Assembly: GCA_022779465.1 (NCBI GenBank) | Contig: JALFTB010000008.1 | Coordinates: 1 to 64,000 of the forward strand | Reading direction: 5' to 3' | DNA length: 64,000 bases | Source: CAG-533 sp022779465 | GTDB taxonomy: Bacteria; Bacillota_I; Bacilli_A; RF39; UBA660 | Shown here: piece after piece, positions 34,141 through 41,943 of the stretch | How the letters are laid out: every line of letters begins with the position of its first letter | Position numbering within the stretch: the first letter of the stretch is position 1 | Notes under the pieces: model-generated | What the model saw: the letters and a program-made list of their open reading frames with translations, nothing else | Databases searched by the model: none | What the model was told of the DNA's origin: nothing | Translations under genes and position numbers: made by a program

Positions 34141-35402
34141 TGGAAAAAAGATATATAACTGTAGGTACTTTAAATAGATATTTAAAACATCAATTTGATA
34201 CTGATCCTAACATTCAAAAAGTATTTCTAAAAGGTGAAATATCTAACTTTAAAGGTCATACAAGGGGACACTTATATTTTACATTAAAAGATGAAGAATC
34301 AAGAATAAATGCAGTTATGTTCCAAACTTATGCCAATAAATTAACTTTTACTCCTGAAGATGGAATGAAAGTTCTAGTAGAAGGTAGAGTATCAATATAT
34401 CCAGCTACCGGTGCTTATCAAATATATATTGAAGATATGCAAAATGATGGTTTAGGTAATCTTTATCTTAAGTACGAAGCTTTAAAAAAAGAATTAGCCG
34501 CTAAAGGATTATTTGATGAATCCCATAAACAAAAAATACCTAAATATCCTACTAAAATAGGGATAGTAACTGCCCCAACTGGAGCTGCTATTAAAGATAT
34601 TTTAAGTACTATTAAAAGAAGATACCCAATTTGTGAAACTTTATTATTTCCTTGCTTAGTTCAAGGTGAACTTGCTAAAGATGATATTGTTAGACAAATA
34701 AATAAAGCTAATGAATATGATTTGGATTTACTTATAGTTGGCCGTGGTGGTGGAACAATTGAAGACTTATGGGCTTTCAATGAAGAATGCGTAGCAAATG
34801 CCATTTATAACTCTAGAATCCCAATTATCAGTGCTGTTGGGCATGAAATAGATTTCACAATTGCTGATTTTGTTGCCGACTTAAGAGCACCAACCCCTAC
34901 TGGAGCCGCTGAAATGGCTGTTCCTAATATTACTGATTTAAATATCCTTTTAAAACAATATAGTTTAAGACTAACCAATAATATAACTAGTAAATTAGAT
35001 TACTATAATGATAAATTAAACCGTTTAAAGAAAAGTTATGTTTTAGAAAATCCTCGAGCAATCTATGAAATTAAAGAAGAAAGATTATCAAATTTAATCA
35101 CATACTTCAATAATTACATCACTAAATTACTTGAACTAAAACAAACTAAATACAAACATTTACAAGAAAGTTATATCTTAAATCATCCCGAAGACTTATT
35201 CATAAATGAACAAAATAAATATAACTTATATATCAATAAATTAGAACTACTAAATCCTTTAAATATTTTATCAAAAGGTTATAGTGTCGTTACAAAAGAT
35301 GATAAAATCATCAAAAATACTAAAGATATCAAAGTAAATGATAAAATAAATATTAAATTATCTGATGGCTCATTTGAAGCTAAAGTAGAAAAGGTAGGAT
35401 AA
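34140..35402 (+). CDS. xseA: exodeoxyribonuclease VII large subunit
   Basis: The 420 residues have the N-terminal OB fold (VFLKGEISNFKGHTRGHLYFTLKD) and the catalytic core with GIVTAPTGAAIKDI, LIVGRGGGTIEDLWAFN, PIISAVGHEIDFTIADFVAD and RAPTPTGAAE. A long coiled coil and C-terminal segment LSKGYSVV follow. With XseB it degrades single-stranded DNA to oligonucleotides. The start overlaps the nusB stop by one base, and xseB begins 3 nt after its stop. Confidence 0.97.
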   Translation: MEKRYITVGTLNRYLKHQFDTDPNIQKVFLKGEISNFKGHTRGHLYFTLKDEESRINAVMFQTYANKLTFTPEDGMKVLVEGRVSIYPATGAYQIYIEDMQNDGLGNLYLKYEALKKELAAKGLFDESHKQKIPKYPTKIGIVTAPTGAAIKDILSTIKRRYPICETLLFPCLVQGELAKDDIVRQINKANEYDLDLLIVGRGGGTIEDLWAFNEECVANAIYNSRIPIISAVGHEIDFTIADFVADLRAPTPTGAAEMAVPNITDLNILLKQYSLRLTNNITSKLDYYNDKLNRLKKSYVLENPRAIYEIKEERLSNLITYFNNYITKLLELKQTKYKHLQESYILNHPEDLFINEQNKYNLYINKLELLNPLNILSKGYSVVTKDDKIIKNTKDIKVNDKINIKLSDGSFEAKVEKVG

Positions 35403-35405
35403 AAA

Positions 35406-35630
35406 ATGAAAGAAAAAACATTTGAAGAACTAATGGAAGAATTAGATAAAATCGTTAAAGAATTAGAAAATGGCGACGCTGACTTAGAAACATCTATTGA
35501 AAAATATACAACAGCTATGAAATTACTTAAAACTTGTGGCGATAAATTAAACAAAGCTCAAGAATCTGTAAATAAAATCTTAAACGATAATGGACAGATT
35601 GAAGATTTCCAAATAGAGGATAACCAATAA
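35406..35630 (+). CDS. xseB: exodeoxyribonuclease VII small subunit
   Basis: The 74 residues show the typical pattern TFEELMEELDKIVKELENGDADLETSIEKY, then a second helix LKTCGDKLNKAQESVNKI. The stop region forms the 5' arm of a terminator, so the unit ends here. In Bacillus ispA, dxs and recN follow; here the next gene is spoIVB. Confidence 0.93.
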   Translation: MKEKTFEELMEELDKIVKELENGDADLETSIEKYTTAMKLLKTCGDKLNKAQESVNKILNDNGQIEDFQIEDNQ

Positions 35631-35647
35631 TTGGCTATCTTTTTTTA
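35619..35647 (+). terminator. terminator after xseB
   Basis: The arms gataaccaa/ttggctatc have one mismatch and a taa loop, followed by seven T. Confidence 0.7.
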
Positions 35648-35679
35648 TTAAATTAAGCCAAAATAATAATGGTGATAAA

Positions 35680-36642
35680 ATGAAAAATAAATTAATTCTT
35701 ATCCTTACCTTATTATTAATTCCATTTAATGTTTATGCATATTCAGACTATATTATCCCCGGTGGTCAAACAATCGGAATCGAAGTAAACAATAACGGAA
35801 TAATAGTTATTGGTTTCTACAAAGTAAATGGTAAATTTAATCAAAATAAACTTAGAATAGGAGATACCATTTTAAAAGTAAATGATCTAAACGTTACTAA
35901 TATCGAAGAATTAGTCAAAACTATTGGTAAAGAAGTTCAAAATGATAAAGTAAATCTAACTATTAAAAGATCAAATAAACTTATCGATATTGATTTTAAT
36001 TTATCTAAAGTAGATGATACTTATAAAACTGGTTTATATGTTAAAGATAATTTAACCGGAATAGGTACTTTAACTTACATAGATCCTCAAACCAAAATTT
36101 ATGGAGCTCTAGGACACGAAATAACTGAAAGTACATCAGGTAACTTAATTGAAGTAAAAACCGGTAATATTTTTAGAAGTAGTATTACTACTATCGAACC
36201 AAGTTATCGAGGAATAGCTGGTACTAAAAATGCTAAATTTTATTCAAATACAAAATATGGGAACATTACTAAAAATACTATTAAAGGTATCTATGGTACC
36301 TATACCAAAGATATAAGTAAACAAAATACTATGCAAGTAGGTTCTTATTATGATATTAAGTTAGGTAAAGCTACTATTCGTACCGTTATCAAAGGAGAAG
36401 AAGTAAAAAACTACGAAATAAATATTGATAAAGTTGCTACTGGTAAAATCAAAAACATCCATTTTGTTATAACCGATGAAGAATTAATTAATAAAACTGG
36501 TGGGGTAATTCAAGGTATGAGTGGATCTCCAATAATTCAAGATAACAAAATAATTGGAGCCGTAACCCACGTCATAGTCGATAATCCTGTAACAGGATAT
36601 GGAATATTAATAACGAATATGTTAGAAGAAGGAGAAAAATAG
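35680..36642 (+). CDS. spoIVB: SpoIVB-like sporulation serine peptidase (S55)
   Basis: The 320 residues comprise a signal sequence (LILILTLLLIPFNVYAYSDY), a PDZ domain (about 50-110, KLRIGDTILKVNDL) and the S55 domain. The active-site regions are GALGHEIT (His) and GGVIQGMSGSPIIQ (Ser). SpoIVB is secreted from the forespore and cleaves SpoIVFA, triggering SpoIVFB; both partners are encoded near 7 kb. The 5' context is ggtgat. It retains the xseB side of the Bacillus order, but spo0A is not downstream. Confidence 0.92.
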   Translation: MKNKLILILTLLLIPFNVYAYSDYIIPGGQTIGIEVNNNGIIVIGFYKVNGKFNQNKLRIGDTILKVNDLNVTNIEELVKTIGKEVQNDKVNLTIKRSNKLIDIDFNLSKVDDTYKTGLYVKDNLTGIGTLTYIDPQTKIYGALGHEITESTSGNLIEVKTGNIFRSSITTIEPSYRGIAGTKNAKFYSNTKYGNITKNTIKGIYGTYTKDISKQNTMQVGSYYDIKLGKATIRTVIKGEEVKNYEINIDKVATGKIKNIHFVITDEELINKTGGVIQGMSGSPIIQDNKIIGAVTHVIVDNPVTGYGILITNMLEEGEK

Positions 36643-36658
36643 ATTTTTCTCCTTTTTT
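36629..36658 (+). terminator. terminator overlapping the spoIVB stop
   Basis: The arms aaggagaaaaa/tttttctcctt have a 4-nt loop, followed by T. Confidence 0.85.
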
Positions 36659-36692
36659 ATGCTAAAATTAAAAATATCAAAGAGGTGGTAAT

Positions 36693-37976
36693 ATGATCGA
36701 ATTATGTTCAGATGGAAACTTTTTAAAAACTATGAAAATAATCTTAACAATTATAAACGTTTTACGCATAATGGTACCACTTGGAATCTTATTTATGGCT
36801 TCATTCGATTTTTATAATGCTGTTAAAGAAGGTTCTCCAGAAGAACTCAAAAAAAGAGCAATTGTTTTTGGTAAAAGAATAATTATTGGACTTATGGTTT
36901 TCTTTGCCCCAACTTTAATTAATATAACAGTAAACGCTGTATCTAATGGTGACACTGGTTATGCAGCCTGCATCAATAATGCCACCAATGAAGGAATTCA
37001 AAATGCATTTGTCAGAGAAATAGAAGAAAAAATCAAAGATTATGATGAAAATGGCGATGAAAAAGTATATGATGATGCTAAAAGTACCATTGATAAAGAA
37101 ATTACAGATAAATCTAAGAAAGATGAATTAAATGATAAAATAAATCAAATTCATAAAAAACGTGCCCTTAAGAAAAATATTGATAAATTAAAAGATAATT
37201 ATTCAGATGAATTATATGAACAATATTTAAATGAGGTAAACGAATTAGATGATTCTGAAGAAAAAGAAGAACTGTTAAAAATATTAGAAGAAGTCTATGA
37301 AGAGAGTAAAAAAGACAAACCACTTGAATTAACACCAGGAGCTATTGGAGCTAGATTTAATTCTCCAACTGTTAATGATTATTTAGACTACTATGTTTAT
37401 ATCCCAAATAATGGTGGAACTGCTAATATGCCATTAGTAATTTATTTACATGGTGATGCTAGTGTAGGATCTTATGGAAGTCTAAAAACCGGTGAAGCAT
37501 ATCCTTGCTTAGAAAGAGCTTATAATGGAGAACAACCATTTATCATGTTACAACCAAATACTAGAGTAAGAAGTTGGACTAATAGTACCATTGTAACAAC
37601 CTTAAAAGAATTAATTGAATACGTCATTGAAGAATACAAAATTAATCCTGACAAAGTTATCTTAAGTGGTGGAAGCCGTGGCGGTATGGGAGCATGGAAC
37701 TTTGCCAATAAATATCCTAAAATGTTTTCCGCATTCGTTCCTATTAGTGGTACTGGTAACATTACCGCAAGTAACTTTAAAAATTTACCAACATGGGCAT
37801 TTTCAAGCAAATCATCTTCAGACTCATGGAATTATTCAAATATGGAAAGCAACGTTAATGCCATAAATAATGCCGGTGGCAACGCTAAATTCTCAGGATT
37901 AACTGGATATAACCACAGCACCATTTTATCAGGAGCCTTAACCAAAGAAACATTTGAGTGGATGATCGCTCAATAA
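36693..37976 (+). CDS. membrane-anchored alpha/beta-hydrolase (esterase) fusion
   Basis: The 427-residue protein has three parts. Residues about 10-85 hold two hydrophobic helices (FLKTMKIILTIINVLRIMV and RIIIGLMVFFAPTLINITV) joined by a short charged loop, in the style of small VirB2/TrbC-like membrane subunits. Residues about 105-220 are a highly charged coiled linker. From about 230 a PHB-depolymerase/feruloyl-esterase-like hydrolase follows: LVIYLHGD, nucleophile S328 in GGSRGGMG, and a likely catalytic H408 in GYNHSTIL. It probably faces outside the membrane, and the substrate is unknown. The fusion of these parts is unfamiliar to me. It has its own ribosome site (agaggtggt) and lies 13 nt before psd. 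Confidence 0.75.
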   Translation: MIELCSDGNFLKTMKIILTIINVLRIMVPLGILFMASFDFYNAVKEGSPEELKKRAIVFGKRIIIGLMVFFAPTLINITVNAVSNGDTGYAACINNATNEGIQNAFVREIEEKIKDYDENGDEKVYDDAKSTIDKEITDKSKKDELNDKINQIHKKRALKKNIDKLKDNYSDELYEQYLNEVNELDDSEEKEELLKILEEVYEESKKDKPLELTPGAIGARFNSPTVNDYLDYYVYIPNNGGTANMPLVIYLHGDASVGSYGSLKTGEAYPCLERAYNGEQPFIMLQPNTRVRSWTNSTIVTTLKELIEYVIEEYKINPDKVILSGGSRGGMGAWNFANKYPKMFSAFVPISGTGNITASNFKNLPTWAFSSKSSSDSWNYSNMESNVNAINNAGGNAKFSGLTGYNHSTILSGALTKETFEWMIAQ

Positions 37977-37989
37977 AAAGAGAGTAGTT

Positions 37990-38841
37990 ATGACAAATAA
38001 AATAATCGAACGCAAAACCAAAAGAATTAAAGAAGAAAAAGAAGATAAAATAAATATCTTCTTATATCACACCATTTTAGGAAGAATAATCTTAAAAATA
38101 TTAATAACCAAACCAATAAGTAAAATCTATGGTTATTATTTAGATAGTAAATTATCTATTCCCAAAATTAAAAAATTTATCAAAAAAAATAACATTAATA
38201 TGAATGATTACCTAAAAGAAGATTATCAATCATTTAATGAATTCTTTAAAAGAAAAATTAATTTAACTAAAAGACCAATTCCTAAAAATAACAAAATTCT
38301 AATTAGTCCTTGTGACTCTAAATTATCAGTATATAAAATAAAAGATAATACTTTTAAAATTAAAAATACATACTATCATATTGAAGATCTAACTCATACA
38401 AAAGATTATCTGAATTATGATTATGCTATAATTTTTAGACTATGTGTTGATGACTATCATAGATATTGTTATGTTGATAATGGAACTAAAGAAGAAAATC
38501 ATCATATTAAAGGTGTTCTTCATACTGTAAGACCTATTGCTCAAGAAAAGTATCCTATCTTTAGTCAAAATGAAAGAGAGTGGACCATTCTTCATACTGA
38601 GAATTTTAATGATATTATTGAAATCGAAGTCGGAGCCTTAATGGTTGGTAAAATAGTTAATCATCATAATGAAAAAAACTTTAAAAAAGGAGAAGAAAAA
38701 GGATATTTTAAATTTGGTGCTTCAACAATTGTCTTATTAGTAAAAGATATTAAAATTGATGAAGATTTAATTAAAAACACTAATAACAATTTAGAAACCA
38801 TAGTTAAAATGGGAGAAAGAATCGGAATAAAAAGTAAGTAA
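37990..38841 (+). CDS. psd: phosphatidylserine decarboxylase
   Basis: The 283 residues match the family: SFNEFFKR, RPI, the ISPCDSKLSVY segment with the Asp, LCVDDYHRYCYVDNG with the His, and the C-terminal processing site. That site reads F-G243-A244-S245-T instead of the usual GGST or LGST, so self-cleavage to the pyruvoyl form would occur between Ala and Ser. The product converts phosphatidylserine to phosphatidylethanolamine at the membrane. The pssA gene is not in the window. Confidence 0.92.
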   Translation: MTNKIIERKTKRIKEEKEDKINIFLYHTILGRIILKILITKPISKIYGYYLDSKLSIPKIKKFIKKNNINMNDYLKEDYQSFNEFFKRKINLTKRPIPKNNKILISPCDSKLSVYKIKDNTFKIKNTYYHIEDLTHTKDYLNYDYAIIFRLCVDDYHRYCYVDNGTKEENHHIKGVLHTVRPIAQEKYPIFSQNEREWTILHTENFNDIIEIEVGALMVGKIVNHHNEKNFKKGEEKGYFKFGASTIVLLVKDIKIDEDLIKNTNNNLETIVKMGERIGIKSK

Positions 38842-38904
38842 TACATTTCTTGCTTAAAATTTAATTATATGTTAATATATGCCTCTAGTAATGGAGGTTT
38901 TATT

Positions 38905-39576
38905 ATGGAATATGAAAATAAAGAAATCTGTAAAAAATGTGGTGGCTTTTGTTGCAAGAAAAGTGGTTGTGACTATTTTGTTAGTGACTTTGGCTTTATT
39001 ACTAAAGGAAAAATCATTGAAGCTCTAGAAACCGGTAATGTTTCTATCGTTTCTGCTTTTATGCCATCTAAATTGCCAAATGGAGAAGAAGGAATAATGC
39101 CATTTTTATATTTACGAGCAAGAAATAAGGATAGAGATATCGTTGATTTATTTTCAATGAAAAAAGAATGCTCAATGTTAACCGAAACAGGATGTATATA
39201 TTCTCTTGAAGAAAGACCAGGTGGCGGTAAAAATCTTATTCCTGGAATTAATCATCTTAAAGAATTAGATTGTAAGCCATATCTTAATCCTGTCGATGAA
39301 ATGTTAAAATGGAAACCTTATCAAAATTTATTAATTAAAATTGTCAAAAGATATACAGGAAAAAATATTAAAGAAATTCTTGAAGCCGATGTCGAAAGAG
39401 TATGTTTTGAATTTCTAACTGGTCAAACCGATGGAGTATCACCTTTAGAACTAATCGATATGCGAGATACTTTAAAAGATATTATGCCGTATTTTCCAGA
39501 AAGTTTTAAAAGAGCTCAAAACAAAGCTAATGCTATAAAAAAATTAACTATCGAAAAACTACAGACTAATCTGTAG
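38905..39576 (+). CDS. YkgJ/UPF0153-type Cys-cluster protein
   Basis: The start is the ATG at 38905 with ggagg 7 nt upstream (223 residues). It opens with a dense Cys motif, CKKCGGFCCKKSGC, and has later Cys in KECSMLTETGCIYSLEERP and DCKPYLNP. This is the layout of the YkgJ zinc- or iron-chelating family. The role is unknown; similar proteins are thought to bind a metal or Fe-S cluster. A terminator stem covers its last codons. Confidence 0.75.
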   Translation: MEYENKEICKKCGGFCCKKSGCDYFVSDFGFITKGKIIEALETGNVSIVSAFMPSKLPNGEEGIMPFLYLRARNKDRDIVDLFSMKKECSMLTETGCIYSLEERPGGGKNLIPGINHLKELDCKPYLNPVDEMLKWKPYQNLLIKIVKRYTGKNIKEILEADVERVCFEFLTGQTDGVSPLELIDMRDTLKDIMPYFPESFKRAQNKANAIKKLTIEKLQTNL

Positions 39577-39580
39577 TTTT
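39555..39580 (+). terminator. terminator overlapping the stop of the Cys-cluster gene
   Basis: The 10-bp stem aaaactacag/ctgtagtttt has a 6-nt loop. Confidence 0.8.
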
Positions 39581-39584
39581 AATA

Positions 39585-39590
39585 TATAAT
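39585..39590 (+). promoter_or_regulatory. -10 element with leaderless geometry
   Basis: TATAAT has its last base 6 nt before the ATG at 39597. No Shine-Dalgarno is present, and the -35 is poor. Confidence 0.5.
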
Positions 39591-39596
39591 AATGTT

Positions 39597-39956
39597 ATGA
39601 GAAATAAAGAAGAAATATTATATAAACTATCATTATCAAAATTTAGAAGTAGCTTTCATATAAAGAAAAATGATATCGAATACATTAATAAAAAAGGCAT
39701 GCCTATAATTAAAGAACATGCCTATGACTTTATTAATAAAAGATTAAAAGACCCATCAAAAGTAAATGATGGCAAACAAACACCTATGAAAGGCCATCCC
39801 GTCTTTATTGCCCAGCATGCTACTGCAACATGTTGTAGGGGATGTTTAGAAAAATGGCATCATATCCCTAAAAATAAAATATTAACCGAAGAAGAAGTTA
39901 GTTACATAGTTGATATCATCATGTCATGGATTAACAAAGAGTATAATTCGAATTAA
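39597..39956 (+). CDS. DUF4186 family protein
   Basis: The 119 residues include the family core GHPVFIAQHATATCCRGCLEKWHHIPK followed by L-x-EEE and a C-terminal IIMSWI. The paired Cys and conserved His suggest a metal site, but the function is unknown. It is a single gene between two terminators, with apparently leaderless transcription. Confidence 0.85.
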   Translation: MRNKEEILYKLSLSKFRSSFHIKKNDIEYINKKGMPIIKEHAYDFINKRLKDPSKVNDGKQTPMKGHPVFIAQHATATCCRGCLEKWHHIPKNKILTEEEVSYIVDIIMSWINKEYNSN

Positions 39957-39960
39957 ACAA

Positions 39961-39990
39961 AAAAACAAATCATCGAAGATTTGTTTTTTT
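39961..39990. terminator. bidirectional terminator between DUF4186 and tRNA-His
   Basis: The arms aaaaacaaatc/gatttgttttt carry an A run on one side and a T run on the other. It can end the + strand gene and the - strand tRNA. Confidence 0.85.
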
Positions 39991-40003
39991 ATGTCATAAT
40001 AAA

Positions 40004-40080
40004 TGGGGCGGAATATGGGAATCAAACCCATGCATACCGGAGCCACAATCCGGCGTGTTAATCACTTCACCAATTCCGCC
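40004..40080 (-). tRNA. tRNA-His (GTG anticodon), CCA encoded
   Basis: Read on the minus strand, the 7-bp acceptor gcggaat/attccgc is preceded by an extra G (40080) that pairs with C73 (40007), the identity mark of tRNA-His. The anticodon GTG is at 40044-40046 in the loop ttgtggc between ccgga and tccgg. The T-stem atggg/cccat is intact. The terminal CCA is encoded (40004-40006). Confidence 0.97.
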
Positions 40081-40092
40081 ATGACAACACTA

Positions 40093-40121
40093 ATTTTAAC
40101 AAAAAAAAGTTAAAATAGCAA
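40093..40121 (-). promoter_or_regulatory. promoter for tRNA-His
   Basis: On the minus strand TTGCTA (40121-40116) and TGtTAAAAT (TAAAAT at 40098-40093) are 17 nt apart. They lie about a dozen bases before the mature 5' end. Confidence 0.65.
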
Positions 40122-40141
40122 TAGTAATGTTATTTTTTTTT

Positions 40142-40150
40142 TGATATAAT
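40142..40150 (+). promoter_or_regulatory. extended -10 with leaderless geometry for the PAP2 gene
   Basis: TGaTATAAT ends 6 nt before the ATG at 40157. No ribosome site fits. Confidence 0.6.
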
Positions 40151-40156
40151 CAAAAC

Positions 40157-40807
40157 ATGAAGAAGTTTATAGAAGAAAACAAATTTTATTTAAAAAGTAT
40201 TATTTTAATATTTGGAATAAATGCCCTTATCTATTTTTTAATTAAATTATTTATTAATGATTACCATATAATAAGTATTCCTTTAGATAATAAGATTCCG
40301 TTTATTAAAGAATTTATTTATATTTATATGATATGGTATCCATTTTTAATAATAAGTTACTACAAAGTTTGGAAATACAATAAAGAAAAATACGGGAAAT
40401 TAGTTTTAGTAACAGTTACTTCATTACTAATCCTATACATGTTCTTTATTCTTTATCCAACGAAAGTTGATAGGCCAGAAGTAAATAGCTTTCATGACTT
40501 AACAACTTTTGTAACCTACGTAACATTTTTAACTGATACACCAGTTAATTGTTTCCCATCAGGTCATTGCTTATTATGCTTTGTTTTAATGTTTAGTACC
40601 TTTAGAGATAAGAAATTACCAATTCAATTTAGATTTATTGTTAGTGTTTTAGGAACATTAATTATTTTCTCTACATTATTTGTTAAACAACACGTTATTT
40701 TAGATGCCGTAGGTTCCTTAATACTTGCCATATTTACTTATTTCATAATTACTAATACCAAATACTTCAAAAAAATTGAACGAAAAATCGATAAAATGAT
40801 GGAATAA
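40157..40807 (+). CDS. PAP2-family membrane phosphatase
   Basis: The 216-residue protein has six predicted membrane helices. The phosphatase motifs are reduced but present: NCFPSGHCLLCF (PSGH) and VKQHVILDAVGS (H-x-x-x-D), with a Lys/Asp/Arg-containing segment PTKVDRPEV as the first motif. Such enzymes dephosphorylate lipid phosphates such as undecaprenyl pyrophosphate or phosphatidic acid; which one cannot be told. It is a single gene with a leaderless-type promoter. Confidence 0.82.
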   Translation: MKKFIEENKFYLKSIILIFGINALIYFLIKLFINDYHIISIPLDNKIPFIKEFIYIYMIWYPFLIISYYKVWKYNKEKYGKLVLVTVTSLLILYMFFILYPTKVDRPEVNSFHDLTTFVTYVTFLTDTPVNCFPSGHCLLCFVLMFSTFRDKKLPIQFRFIVSVLGTLIIFSTLFVKQHVILDAVGSLILAIFTYFIITNTKYFKKIERKIDKMME

Positions 40808-40819
40808 TTTCAAAAAACA

Positions 40820-40848
40820 TTGCATTATTTCATATATTTTGTTATAAT
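40820..40848 (+). promoter_or_regulatory. promoter for rplS
   Basis: TTGCAT (40820-40825) and an extended TGtTATAAT (TATAAT at 40843-40848) are 17 nt apart. Confidence 0.8.
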
Positions 40849-40854
40849 CAATTT

Positions 40855-40925
40855 GCTTTATTAAAAGCTGCTATAATCCGCTAATTAAATTATGATTATA
40901 TGTAAATATAGTTGAAAGGAAGAAA
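40855..40925 (+). promoter_or_regulatory. rplS leader, candidate L19 leader RNA
   Basis: About 70 nt of untranslated leader contain short complementary runs (gcttt...aaagc, then ccgctaatt and later aattatg). L19 mRNA leaders are autoregulatory in many Bacilli. Position fits; the fold was not computed. Confidence 0.4.
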
Positions 40926-40929
40926 ACGT

Positions 40930-41268
40930 ATGAATTTAATTGATAAGATTAATCAAAAACATGTAAGACCAGACGTTCCTGAATTTAGATCAGGTGATAT
41001 CGTAAGAGTAGACGTATGGATCAAAGAAGGTAAAAAAGAAAGAATTCAAGCTTTCGAAGGAATCGTAACATCAATTAAAGGTGGTTCAGTATCTAAAAGA
41101 TTTACTGTAAGAAAGAAAAGTGGTAATGTTGCTGTATTAAGAACATTCGCTGTTAACTCACCATTAGTTGACAAAATAACTGTAGTTAAGAAGGGTATGG
41201 TTCGTAGAAAGAAACTAAACTTCTTAAAAGACATGAAGAAAGAATACAAAGTAAAGGAAAGAAATTAA
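40930..41268 (+). CDS. rplS: 50S ribosomal protein L19
   Basis: The start is the ATG at 40930 after gaaagga (112 residues); the in-frame upstream ATG would lack a ribosome site. Signatures include FRSGDIVRVDVWIKEG, ERIQAFEGIVTSIKGG and FTVRKKSG-x-VAVLRTF, and the tail is basic. It is monocistronic, without the usual rimM-trmD neighbours. Confidence 0.97.
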   Translation: MNLIDKINQKHVRPDVPEFRSGDIVRVDVWIKEGKKERIQAFEGIVTSIKGGSVSKRFTVRKKSGNVAVLRTFAVNSPLVDKITVVKKGMVRRKKLNFLKDMKKEYKVKERN

Positions 41269-41284
41269 TTTTCTTTCTTTTTTT
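41256..41284 (+). terminator. terminator after rplS
   Basis: The arms gaaagaaa/tttctttc are followed by T. The stop codon is in the loop. Confidence 0.75.
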
Positions 41285-41304
41285 GTCAATTAATTTCTGA
41301 ATTC

Positions 41305-41334
41305 TTGACTAACTACCATAGTATTTATTATAAT
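41305..41334 (+). promoter_or_regulatory. promoter for the camelysin-like gene
   Basis: TTGACT (41305-41310) and TATAAT (41329-41334) are 18 nt apart. Confidence 0.75.
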
Positions 41335-41354
41335 TGTAATAGGATAGTGATACT

Positions 41355-41924
41355 ATGAAAAATAAAAAAACAATATTTTATCTAATAAGTTTTTCTTTAA
41401 CATTAGCATTAATCATTGCAATAGCAGCCGGATCATATGCTTATATTAGAGTTACTCGTGAACAAGAAAGTACCAATAAAATAACTACTCTTGAGTGTGT
41501 TAGTTTACAAATAACATCAGTTTCCTCAAATGGTATAACTTTATCAGGAGAATATCCTATTAAAAATACAGAAGGTTTAACCAAAACACCTTACACATTT
41601 ACAATTAAAAATATTTGCTCTAAACCTTCAGCTGCTAAAGTAAATTTAGAAGTATTAACAGAGTCAACCTTAGTAAATGATTCAAGTATTAGAGCCTTAG
41701 TAACCGAAAGTGGTGAAACAGTTACAGATACATCAAATACATTAGGAGGTTTCCCAGCTGGTATTAAAACTCTAGATACTGCTCGTTCAAGTTATACAAT
41801 TTACTCAACTAATTTATCTACTGGTGCCAGCAAAACCTTAAATTTAAGAATCTGGTTAGACGAAAATGCTACCAGTGCTGAATTAGGGAAAACATTTAAA
41901 GGAATCCTAGTAGTAACAGCATAA
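41355..41924 (+). CDS. secreted camelysin/TasA-like protein
   Basis: The 189-residue protein has a long signal segment (about residues 5-32, ending AAGSYAYI) followed by a beta-sandwich-like domain with two Cys (LECVSL and KNICSK). Its layout and the motifs SYAY, E-x-x-x-TLECVSL and GKTFKG-x-LVV parallel the N-terminal 190 residues of the 9128 protein, so it looks like the stand-alone form of that module. TasA and camelysin form extracellular fibres after SipW-type cleavage. A matrix role is inferred; no SipW is adjacent. Confidence 0.65.
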   Translation: MKNKKTIFYLISFSLTLALIIAIAAGSYAYIRVTREQESTNKITTLECVSLQITSVSSNGITLSGEYPIKNTEGLTKTPYTFTIKNICSKPSAAKVNLEVLTESTLVNDSSIRALVTESGETVTDTSNTLGGFPAGIKTLDTARSSYTIYSTNLSTGASKTLNLRIWLDENATSAELGKTFKGILVVTA

Positions 41925-41943
41925 AAAAGAAAAAGAGGTTATT

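Noticed and set aside
35632..35679. Hairpin ttggct/agccaa before spoIVB as a riboswitch
   Set aside because: It is only 6 bp with a long AT loop and shares its left arm with the better xseB terminator.
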